From: an uncultured Rhodospirillales bacterium
GTDB taxonomy: Bacteria; Pseudomonadota; Alphaproteobacteria; Acetobacterales; Acetobacteraceae
Length of the DNA stretch: 64,000 bases
NCBI GenBank assembly: GCA_903835235.1
Contig: CAILMF010000081.1
Coordinates: forward strand, 1-64,000
Reading direction: 5' to 3'
Shown here: positions 42,545 to 49,615 of the stretch, piece after piece
Layout: every line of letters begins with the position of its first letter
Numbering within the stretch: position 1 is the stretch's first letter
Notes under the pieces: model-generated
What the model saw: only the letters and a program-made list of their open reading frames with translations
Told to the model about the DNA's origin: nothing
The model's database searches: none
Made by a program: the position numbers and the translations under genes

Positions 42545-43878
42545 GGCGGCGCAGCCTGGCGGCGCTGCCCGCCGCCGCGTTGCTGCTGCCCGGCACGGCG
42601 CGGGCCGCGCGGCTGGGCTGGGCCACGGCCTGGGCGGCCTCGGTGCAGGGGCCGTATCCGGTTGGCAATCCCTCCGCCCAGCCGGACCAGCGCTTCGCCT
42701 TTCCGGACCCGGCCGTGGGCGCCCGCGACCAGACGCTGCGGATGGTGGTGCGGCCGAGCATCTGGGGGCGCCAGGCGCGGCTGCGCTTCACCAACGCGCT
42801 GGGCACCCGCCCGCTGCGGCTGGATGGCGTTTTCCTGGGCTTGCAGCATGGCGGCGCCACGGTGTTGGCCGGCACCTCACGGCATGTGCGCTTCGGCGGC
42901 CAGGCGGGCGTCACCATTCCGCCGGGCGGCATGGTGTGGAGCGACGCGGTGGCGCTGCCCTTCGCCCGCGATGCTGCGGCGCCGCTGCTGGCCGGGCGCA
43001 AGCTGGCGGTCAGCTTTCATGTGGCGGGCGAGAGCGGGCCGATGACCTGGCACGCCAAGGCGTTGCAGACCAGTTATGTGAGTGCGCCCGGTGCCGGTTC
43101 GGTCGGGGCTGATGAGGGCGAGGCGCGCTTCCCCTATTCCACCGCCAGCTGGTTCTTCCTGGATGCGCTGGACATGCAGGCGCCGGCGGGCACGCCCGTG
43201 GTGGTCGGCTTCGGCGACAGCATCACCGATGGCACCGCCAGCACCATGAATGGCGACGACCGCTGGCCGGATGTGCTGGCGCGCCGGCTGCACGCCGCCT
43301 ACGGCAACCGGGTGGCGGTGGTGAATGCCGGCATCGGCGGCAACCAGGTGGTCGGGCCGCGCGACTACGCGGCGGAAAAGCCGTTTCCGGGTGGTCCCTC
43401 GGCGCTGATGCGGCTGGATCGGGACGTTATCTCGCTGTCCGGCGTCACCACCGTGGTGTGGCTGGAAGGGACCAATGACTTCAGCCGCAATGGCAATGCC
43501 TCCGCCGGTTCGGTGATCGAGGGCGTGCGCGGTGGCGTGGCGCGGCTGCGGGCGGCGCTGCCGGGCGTGCGGGTGGTCGGCGCCACGCTGGTTTCGGCGC
43601 TGCGCAGCACCAGCGCGGCGCACGGCTTTGCCGAGCAGGAGCAGAAGCGGCAGGTCTACAACAGCTTCGTCCGTGGTGGCGGCGTGTTCGACGCGGTGGT
43701 GGATTTCGACGCGGCGACGCTGGACGCCGCCACCGGCGAGTTGCAGCCGCAGATGGTGCCGGAAAGCACCACGGGCGGGCCGGGCGACAAGCTGCACCCG
43801 AACCGCGCCGGGTATCTCGCCATGGCGAACGCGATAGACCCGGCGGCTGTGGTGCCTGGGCTGGCGCGACGGCGGTAG
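42541..43878 (+). CDS. Secreted SGNH/GDSL-family hydrolase
   Basis: A 445-residue exported esterase-like protein. Signal peptide RRRSLAALPAAALLLPGTARA is followed by a ~175-residue beta-rich N-terminal region and an SGNH domain: block I GFGDSITDG (Ser227), block II NAGIGGNQV, block III WLEGTNDF and block V DKLHPNRAGY (Asp416, His419). The GTG start overlaps the M20 stop, so the two are coupled. The two-part layout resembles GDSL esterases acting on extracellular esters or polysaccharides. Confidence 0.9.
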   Translation: MRRRSLAALPAAALLLPGTARAARLGWATAWAASVQGPYPVGNPSAQPDQRFAFPDPAVGARDQTLRMVVRPSIWGRQARLRFTNALGTRPLRLDGVFLGLQHGGATVLAGTSRHVRFGGQAGVTIPPGGMVWSDAVALPFARDAAAPLLAGRKLAVSFHVAGESGPMTWHAKALQTSYVSAPGAGSVGADEGEARFPYSTASWFFLDALDMQAPAGTPVVVGFGDSITDGTASTMNGDDRWPDVLARRLHAAYGNRVAVVNAGIGGNQVVGPRDYAAEKPFPGGPSALMRLDRDVISLSGVTTVVWLEGTNDFSRNGNASAGSVIEGVRGGVARLRAALPGVRVVGATLVSALRSTSAAHGFAEQEQKRQVYNSFVRGGGVFDAVVDFDAATLDAATGELQPQMVPESTTGGPGDKLHPNRAGYLAMANAIDPAAVVPGLARRR

Positions 43879-43879
43879 G

Positions 43880-44836
43880 TCAGCCGCGCCAGGGCCGGCG
43901 CTGCCACAGCTCCCGCAGTTGCGCGTCCACCGCAGCGGCCATGGCCTTGTACTCGGCGCCCAGCAGCGGGCGCAGCGGCAGGTGCTGGCGTTCGGTCTCG
44001 CGGATGAAGGCGGGGTCGGCGATGGCAGCACCGAAGGCGGCCTGCAGCCGCGCGGCGATCTCGGCGGGGACCCCGGGCGGGGCGATGATGCCGCGGGACG
44101 CGCTGGCGACGATGTCGAAGCCCTGGTCGCGGAAGGTCGGCAACTCAGGCATTTCCGCCAGGCGTGCGGCGCTGGCCACCGCCAGGCCACGCATCTTGCC
44201 TTCGCGGGACAGGGTGAACAGCTCCGTCGTGTTGCCGACCGCGCTGGCCAGGTGGCCGCCCAGCAGTTGCGGCAGCAGCGGCGCCACGCCGGCGAAGGGC
44301 ACGTGCGTCAGCGGCGGCAGCCCGGCCGCGGCCTCGAAGGCCAGCATCATGATGTGGTCGTCGCTGCCGATGCCTGTCGTGCCGTAGTCCAGCTGGCCCG
44401 GCCGTGCCTTGGCCGCGGCGACGAAGTCGGCCAGCGAGCGGATCGGGTTTTCGCTGCGGACATAGAGGCAGTTGGGATCGTCGACGATATTGGCCAGGAA
44501 GGTGAAGTCCAGCGGGCGGAAGCGCACCGGGCGTTCCAGCGGCACGGCGCAATGGGCGGGGATGGTGGTGGCGCCCAGCGTGTAGCCATCCGGCGCCGCG
44601 TTGAACACGGCTTCCAGCCCGATCTGCGAGCCGGCGCCGGGGCGGTTGCTGACCACGGTCCGCATGCCCGGGATGCGCTCGGCCACCAGCGGCATCACCA
44701 GGCGCGTCATCACGTCCACGCCGCCGCCGGGCGGGAAGGGGACAATGACTTCCACGGGCTTGTCGTTTGGCCAGGCGGGCTGCGCGCTGGCGACGGCCGG
44801 GGCGGCCAGCGTGGCCAGGAATGTGCGGCGCTGCAT
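43880..44836 (-). CDS. Bug/TctC-type periplasmic solute receptor (5)
   Basis: A 318-residue receptor: signal MQRRTFLATLAAPAVASAQ, then WPNDKPVEVIVPFPPGGGVDVMTRLV, SNRPGAGSQIG and DGYTLGATT. It begins 2 bp after the stop of receptor (6) and is its close paralogue: both share DFTFLANI-DDP, GIG(S/T)DDH, FRDQGFD/FREQGFD and end in LWQRRPW. A local gene duplication is the likely origin. It converges with the SGNH gene with a 1-bp gap. Confidence 0.92.
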   Translation of the reverse strand: MQRRTFLATLAAPAVASAQPAWPNDKPVEVIVPFPPGGGVDVMTRLVMPLVAERIPGMRTVVSNRPGAGSQIGLEAVFNAAPDGYTLGATTIPAHCAVPLERPVRFRPLDFTFLANIVDDPNCLYVRSENPIRSLADFVAAAKARPGQLDYGTTGIGSDDHIMMLAFEAAAGLPPLTHVPFAGVAPLLPQLLGGHLASAVGNTTELFTLSREGKMRGLAVASAARLAEMPELPTFRDQGFDIVASASRGIIAPPGVPAEIAARLQAAFGAAIADPAFIRETERQHLPLRPLLGAEYKAMAAAVDAQLRELWQRRPWRG

Positions 44837-44838
44837 GC

Positions 44839-45816
44839 TCAGCCTTCCTTCCAGGGGCGGCGCTGCCACAGGGCGCGCAGCCGGGTGTAGTCATCCGCCA
44901 TCATGCGGCGGTAATCCTCCCCCACCAGCGGGCGGATCGGCAGGCCCAGCTTCTCGGTTTCGGCGATGTAGGCCGGGTCGGCCATGGCGTCGCGGAAGGC
45001 GTTGACCAGGCGGGCGGTGATTTCGGGCGGGATGCCGGGTGGGCCCGCCAGGCCACGGGCGCTGCCGCCCAGCAGATCAAAACCCTGCTCGCGGAAGGTG
45101 GGGATGTCCCGCGCGGCGGACCAGCGCGCTTCCCCGGCCTGGCCGAGGCAGCGGATCTTGCCCTCTCGCAGCAGGGTGATGCCCTCCCCCATGTTGAAGG
45201 CGCCGACCGGCAGCCGGCCACCCAGCAGGTCCCGCAGCTGCGGGGCGGTGCCCTGGTAGGGCACGTGGATCAGCCGCACGCCGGCCGCGTCCTCGAAGCC
45301 CATCATCAGCAGGTGGTCGTCGGTGCCGATGCCGGCGGTGCCGACGCCGAGCGCTTCCGGTGCCGCCTTGGCCGCCGCCTGGAAATCCCGCAGCGTCTTC
45401 AGCGGTGAGGCGGCATCGACGAAGAAGGCGCCGGGGTCGTCGGTGATGTTGGCGAGGAAGGTAAAATCCTCGGGCCGGTAGCGCGGCCGGCGTTCGATGG
45501 CGTGGCCGTGCATGGCGTTGTTGGTGACGGCGCCGATGGTGTAGCCGTCAGGCGCCGCGTTGAAGATGGCTTCGAAGCCGATCTGCCCGCCGGCGCCGGG
45601 GCGGTTGGTCACCACGTAGCGGAAGCCGGGGATGCGCGGCGCCACATGGTTCAGCACCACCCGGGCCATGGTGTCCACGCCACCACTGGGCGGGTAGGGG
45701 ATGATGATCTCGACCGGGCGGTCCTCGGGCCAGGTTGCGGCGCGGGCGCGGCCGGCCAGGGCCAGCATGGGTGCGGCCAGCATGGGTGCGGCCAGCACCA
45801 GGCGGCGCGTCGGCAT
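44839..45816 (-). CDS. Bug/TctC-type periplasmic solute receptor (6)
   Basis: A 325-residue receptor, first gene of the tandem pair. The signal peptide carries a short repeat (APMLAAPMLAL) encoded by a 15-bp duplication at about 45772-45800. The mature part has PVEIIIPYPPSGGVDTMARVV, TNRPGAGGQIGFEA and DGYTIGAVTN. No membrane subunits of a TTT transporter are adjacent, so the partner permease must lie elsewhere. Confidence 0.92.
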   Translation of the reverse strand: MPTRRLVLAAPMLAAPMLALAGRARAATWPEDRPVEIIIPYPPSGGVDTMARVVLNHVAPRIPGFRYVVTNRPGAGGQIGFEAIFNAAPDGYTIGAVTNNAMHGHAIERRPRYRPEDFTFLANITDDPGAFFVDAASPLKTLRDFQAAAKAAPEALGVGTAGIGTDDHLLMMGFEDAAGVRLIHVPYQGTAPQLRDLLGGRLPVGAFNMGEGITLLREGKIRCLGQAGEARWSAARDIPTFREQGFDLLGGSARGLAGPPGIPPEITARLVNAFRDAMADPAYIAETEKLGLPIRPLVGEDYRRMMADDYTRLRALWQRRPWKEG

Positions 45817-45907
45817 GGGCGGGTCCTCCGGCTTGGTTGCGGCCAGCCTGCCCCGGCTGGCGCGGTGGCGTCCAGTGTGGTTACCAAGGCGCCAGGAGGG
45901 CCACGCG

Positions 45908-46336
45908 ATGGACAGCTTCGGGGTCGAGGGCGACTGGACGGTGCGCAGGGAGCACCGGGTGCTGTGGGGCGAATGCGACCTCTACGGCCATGCCAACCAC
46001 ACCACCTACCTGCGCTGGTGCGAGGATCTGCGCTGCTCCCGCTGGCTGGCGCTGGGCGGCAGCTTCTCGCCGGATGGCTTCGGCCCGGTGCTGGGCAACC
46101 TGGAGGCGAAATACCTCCAGCCATTGGTCTATGACGACCCGGTGCTGATCACCATGCGCACCGCCAGTTTCCGCCGGACCAGCTGGGTGGAGGAATACGC
46201 GGTCTGGAAGGGCGGGCTCTGCTTCACCTGCCGCAGCGTGCTGGTGGCGGTGCAGGGCAGCAGCGGCCAGAAGGTGCCGCTGCCCGAGGATATCCGCGCC
46301 CGCTTCCTGGCCGAAGGCGCCGAGGCCGCGGGATAG
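45908..46336 (+). CDS. Acyl-CoA thioesterase family protein (4HBT hotdog fold)
   Basis: A 142-residue hotdog-fold protein. The active-site region WGECDLYGHANHTTYLRWCEDLR has the Asp-x-x-Gly-His-x-Asn arrangement of 4-hydroxybenzoyl-CoA thioesterases. AGGAGG lies upstream of the ATG. It is followed after 4 bp by a methyltransferase gene, so the two are co-transcribed. Acyl-CoA substrate unknown. Confidence 0.86.
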   Translation: MDSFGVEGDWTVRREHRVLWGECDLYGHANHTTYLRWCEDLRCSRWLALGGSFSPDGFGPVLGNLEAKYLQPLVYDDPVLITMRTASFRRTSWVEEYAVWKGGLCFTCRSVLVAVQGSSGQKVPLPEDIRARFLAEGAEAAG

Positions 46337-46340
46337 GCCG

Positions 46341-47279
46341 ATGCCGAACCTGGCGGAGGCGCCGCGCTGCCCCATCACGGGGGCGCCGGGTTCGGTGCTG
46401 GTTGAGGAGCTTTCGCCGAAATTCCTGACCGACCTGTGGCGCCACGGCCTGGGGGTGGACCCGGCGCCGCTGTCGGCCGGCTCGCCGCGCATCGGGTTGT
46501 GGCGGGCCGCCAGCGGGCTGTATTTCTTCAGCCCGGCTGAGGCCGGCGGGGAGGCATTCTACCGCGGCTTCTACAGCCGGCACGGCGCCTATGCGGTGCT
46601 GTCCGACCACGCCGGCGAGCGCACCGATTTCCTGGCCGGCGCCGCGGTGATCCGCCCCGGCGACCGCGTGCTGGACATCGGCTGTGGCCAGGGCGCCTTC
46701 GCCAGCCTGGTGCCGCAGGCCCGCTATACCGGCCTGGACCTGCATGGCGAGCCGCTGCCGGGTGGCCCGCTGGTGCTGCGGGAAAGCCTGGCCGAGCATG
46801 CCGAGCGGCACCCTGGCGCCTATGATGTCGCCTGCGGGTTCCAGGTGCTGGAACATGTGGCGGACCCGCTGGGCATGGCCGCGGCCATGGTGCGCTGCCT
46901 GCGCCCCGGCGGCCTGCTCGTGCTGGCCATGCCGCTGCGCGGCGGGTTGCTGAACCAGATTCCCAACTGCCTGCTCAACCTGCCACCGCACCACCTGAGC
47001 TGGTGGACCGCGGAAGCCGCCGAAGCCCTGGCCGGCACGCTGGGCCTGCAGGTGGTACGGACCGGCCCGCTGGCGGCTTGCCGGGCGCATGCCCGGATGG
47101 CCTGGTTGATCCGGCTGCTGCCGCCGGCGTTGCGCTCGGGCCCGGCGTTGCGCACGGGGTGGCCGCTGCTGCTGTGGCTGATGCTGGCCTGGCGCCTGGC
47201 CGGGCCGCTGGCCGCCACGCTGGGCCTGCCGCGCGCCGCCCTGCCGCCCGACCTGCTGCTGGTGGCCCGCAAGGCCTAA
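46341..47279 (+). CDS. SAM-dependent methyltransferase with N-terminal metal-site-like segment
   Basis: A 312-residue class I methyltransferase. The N-terminus (APRCPITGAPGSVLVEEL) resembles the zinc-finger-like start of several sugar or small-molecule methyltransferases. Motif I is VLDIGCGQGAFASL, then YTGLDLHG, FQVLEHVADP and CLRPGGLLVLAMPL. The C-terminal ~70 residues are hydrophobic. It overlaps functionally with no recognised pathway; substrate unknown. Confidence 0.85.
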   Translation: MPNLAEAPRCPITGAPGSVLVEELSPKFLTDLWRHGLGVDPAPLSAGSPRIGLWRAASGLYFFSPAEAGGEAFYRGFYSRHGAYAVLSDHAGERTDFLAGAAVIRPGDRVLDIGCGQGAFASLVPQARYTGLDLHGEPLPGGPLVLRESLAEHAERHPGAYDVACGFQVLEHVADPLGMAAAMVRCLRPGGLLVLAMPLRGGLLNQIPNCLLNLPPHHLSWWTAEAAEALAGTLGLQVVRTGPLAACRAHARMAWLIRLLPPALRSGPALRTGWPLLLWLMLAWRLAGPLAATLGLPRAALPPDLLLVARKA

Positions 47280-47280
47280 G

Positions 47281-47323
47281 GTGTGATCGTCGCAGGCGGA
47301 ATCGCCGGAGACGTGAATCACAC
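47281..47323 (+). other. Nested stem-loop after the methyltransferase gene
   Basis: GTGTGAT (47281-47287) pairs with ATCACAC (47317-47323), CGTC with GACG inside it, and GGCG-GAAT-CGCC caps the structure. It begins 2 bp after the stop. No T-run follows. Possible mRNA 3' structure. The remaining DNA to 47507 shows nothing recognisable. Confidence 0.45.
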
Positions 47324-47507
47324 GACAAACAAGAGCAGGAGGCTGGCAGGCGCATCTGTCTGCGCCTGACAGACTCCAAGCGCCCGGCGGCGCCTGACCG
47401 TGCTGCCGCCCTGGCCCTTCGCGCAGCGGGCAGGTTGACAGCGGCCGGCCGCTGGCCATCCATGGCCAGGCTGCATCGCAACGCCCCAGCGACTCCAAGG
47501 CCAGTTC

Positions 47508-48503
47508 TTGTCCGCACCCAGCTTCACCCCGCTGCGCACCCAGCGCCTGACGATCCGCCCCTTCCAGGCGGGCGACGCCCCCGCCATGCATCGGCTGGTG
47601 AATGACTGGGACGTCGCGAAGTACCTGGCCCGGGTGCCGTTTCCCTACCCGCGCGACCTGGCAGATGAGTGGATCGCCAGCACCTGGCCGCGGATCGAGG
47701 CTGGCGATGCCTGGGACCTGGCCATTGTCGGCGAGGAAGCCGGCCGCGAGGTGCTGGTCGGCTGCATCGCGCTGACCATGCAGCGCGGCAGCCGCCAGGC
47801 GGAGCTGGGCTACTGGGTGGGCCGCAAATTCTGGGGCCATGGCGTGGCGCCGGAAGCGGCGGCGCGCCTGCTGAACTGGGCCTTCGCCACCCTGCCGTTG
47901 GACAGCGTGGTGGCCAGCGCGCTGGAGGAGAACGAACGCTCCGGCCGCGTGCTGCAACGCCTGGGCTTCCGTGAGACCGGCCAGGGCACGCGCGAATTCG
48001 TCTGCCGCGGCGGGCCGATGCCGGTGCGGCTGTTCGCCGGCAACCGCGAGCAGCTGACCGTGACCGAAGCGCCGGCCGAGGCGGTGGCGCCGGCGGGCGG
48101 CGGCAAGCCGGTGCTGCTGGTGGCCGCCTGCGCCCTGGTGGACCACGAGAACCGCGTGCTGCTGGCGCGACGGCCCGAAGGCAAGCCGCTGGCGGGCCTG
48201 TGGGAGTTTCCCGGCGGCAAGGTCAACCCGGGCGAGACGCCGGAAGCCGCCCTGATCCGCGAGTTGAAGGAGGAGCTGGCGATCGACGTGACCGCCGCCT
48301 GCCTCGGCCCCTTCACCTTCGCCAGCCACACCTATGAGAAGTTCCACCTGCTGATGCCGCTGTTCCTGTGCCGCCGCTGGCAGGGCCAGGTGACGGCGGT
48401 GGAGGGCCAGGGGCTGGCCTGGGTGAAGCCGGCGCGCTTGGGCGACTACGAGGTGCCGCCGGCGGATATTCCGCTGGTGGCCATGCTCAGGGATTTCCTG
48501 TGA
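47508..48503 (+). CDS. Bifunctional GNAT acetyltransferase / Nudix (MutT-type) pyrophosphohydrolase
   Basis: A 331-residue fusion. Residues ~1-175 form a RimJ/RimL-type GNAT domain (LRTQRLTIRPFQAGD; ELGYWVGRKFWGHGVAPEAAARLL; VVASALEENERSGRVLQRLGF). Residues ~200-331 form a MutT-like Nudix domain with the complete box GGKVNPGETPEAALIRELKEELAI, after LARRPEGKPLAGLWEFPGG. The Nudix half probably sanitises 8-oxo-dGTP or related nucleotides; the GNAT target is unknown. The start is TTG at 47508 with AAGG upstream; no ATG fits the conserved N-terminus. This domain fusion is known in alphaproteobacteria. Confidence 0.9.
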   Translation: MSAPSFTPLRTQRLTIRPFQAGDAPAMHRLVNDWDVAKYLARVPFPYPRDLADEWIASTWPRIEAGDAWDLAIVGEEAGREVLVGCIALTMQRGSRQAELGYWVGRKFWGHGVAPEAAARLLNWAFATLPLDSVVASALEENERSGRVLQRLGFRETGQGTREFVCRGGPMPVRLFAGNREQLTVTEAPAEAVAPAGGGKPVLLVAACALVDHENRVLLARRPEGKPLAGLWEFPGGKVNPGETPEAALIRELKEELAIDVTAACLGPFTFASHTYEKFHLLMPLFLCRRWQGQVTAVEGQGLAWVKPARLGDYEVPPADIPLVAMLRDFL

Positions 48504-48531
48504 AGTAGGGTTCCGGGAGGACCTGACGCCA

Positions 48532-49299
48532 ATGACCAAGAACCCCACCGCCTGCCTGCTGATCATCGGCAACGAGGTGCTTTCCGGCCGCACCCGCGAC
48601 GCCAACCTGCAATTCCTGGCGACGCGCCTGGGGGAGATGGGCATTCCGCTGCGGGAAGTCCGGGTGATCCCGGATGTCGAGGCGACCATCATCGCCACGG
48701 TGAACGAGGTGCGGGCCAAGTTCGACCATGTCTTCACCACCGGCGGCATCGGCCCGACGCATGACGACATCACCAGTGAATGCATCGCCAAGGCCTTCGG
48801 CGTGCCGTGGGAGCCGCAGCCGGTGGCCTGGGAGCGCCTGGCTGGGCACTACGCGAAGCAGAACCCGGCGGGCGACTTCAATGCGGCGCGGCAACGCATG
48901 GCCACCATGCCGCGCGGCTGCGTGCTGATCGACAATGGCATCTCCATCGCGCCCGGCTTCAGCATGGAGAACGTGCATGTCATGGCCGGGGTGCCGCGCA
49001 TCATGCAGGCGATGTTCGAGATACTGGCGCCGACGCTGGAAGGCGGCGTGCCCGTGAAGTCCCGCACCGTCTGGGCCGCCGGCCTGCAGGAAGGTGCCAT
49101 CGCCGCGGGGCTGGAAGCGATCCAGCAGCGCTTTCCCCACCTGGATGTCGGCAGCTACCCGTTCTACCGCAGTACCGGCAATGGCGTGGCGCTGGTGGCC
49201 AAGGGCACCGAGGAAGCCGATGTGGTCGCGGCCGGCGAGGCGATCACGGCCTTCATCGCGGGCATGGGGCATACGCCAATCCAGGGGGAGCCGGACTGA
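48532..49299 (+). CDS. Molybdopterin-binding (MoaB/CinA N-domain) protein
   Basis: A 255-residue protein with the MPT-binding domain at ~5-175: ACLLIIGNEVLSGRTRDANLQFLATRL, VFTTGGIGPTHDDIT and the FSMENVHVMAGVPRIMQAMF segment of CinA proteins. The C-terminal nicotinamide-nucleotide amidase domain of full CinA is absent, replaced by a ~70-residue tail. GGGAGG lies upstream of the ATG. It is 28 bp after the GNAT-Nudix gene and may be cotranscribed. Function (pyrophosphatase or cofactor-related) is uncertain. Confidence 0.88.
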   Translation: MTKNPTACLLIIGNEVLSGRTRDANLQFLATRLGEMGIPLREVRVIPDVEATIIATVNEVRAKFDHVFTTGGIGPTHDDITSECIAKAFGVPWEPQPVAWERLAGHYAKQNPAGDFNAARQRMATMPRGCVLIDNGISIAPGFSMENVHVMAGVPRIMQAMFEILAPTLEGGVPVKSRTVWAAGLQEGAIAAGLEAIQQRFPHLDVGSYPFYRSTGNGVALVAKGTEEADVVAAGEAITAFIAGMGHTPIQGEPD

Positions 49300-49615
49300 G
49301 CGGAGCCGCGCCACTTGGCGGCGCGGCAGCGACGCTGCGACAGCGCTGCGGACGCGAAGGCAGCGTGTAGCTGACCCAGGCGGGCCGTAAGGCCCGAGAG
49401 GCCGAATGGCCGACGCCCGCCTGTGCGGGCGCAAGCCAAGCGCACGGAGGTGCGCGCCGGCGCCTGAGGCTTGCAACAATACCGCCAGGGCCGAGAGGCC
49501 GAATGGCCGACGCCCGCTTGTGCGGGCGCAAGCCAGGCGCACGGAGGTGCGCGCCGGCGCCTGAGGCTTGCAACAATACCACGGAGTGCGCGCCGGCGCC
49601 TGGGGCTGGAAAAAA
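49300..49615. other. 316-bp intergenic region filled with repeats
   Basis: Lies between the convergent MoaB/CinA-like and lptD genes. No gene seen. It holds two full and one partial copy of a 97-bp unit (separate entry), preceded by GC-rich inverted repeats such as GGGCCGTAAGGCCC. Confidence 0.6.
49391..49609. repeat. 97-bp tandem repeat, two full copies and a remnant
   Basis: Units at about 49391-49487 and 49488-49584 are nearly identical; a truncated third (49581-49609) follows. Each unit contains two hairpins, GCCCGC-(C/T)TGT-GCGGGC and GCGCAC-GGAG-GTGCGC, and ends in GAGGCTTGCAACAATACC. Position between convergent genes suggests a bidirectional 3'-end element. Confidence 0.92.

Noticed and set aside
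45772-45800. 15-bp duplication in the signal-peptide region of the Bug receptor as a phase-variation site
   Set aside because: The repeat length is a multiple of three, so copy changes would only lengthen the signal peptide and not switch the frame.
49391-49609. CRISPR array
   Set aside because: The repeats are 97 bp, directly contiguous and lack unique spacers; no cas genes are present.
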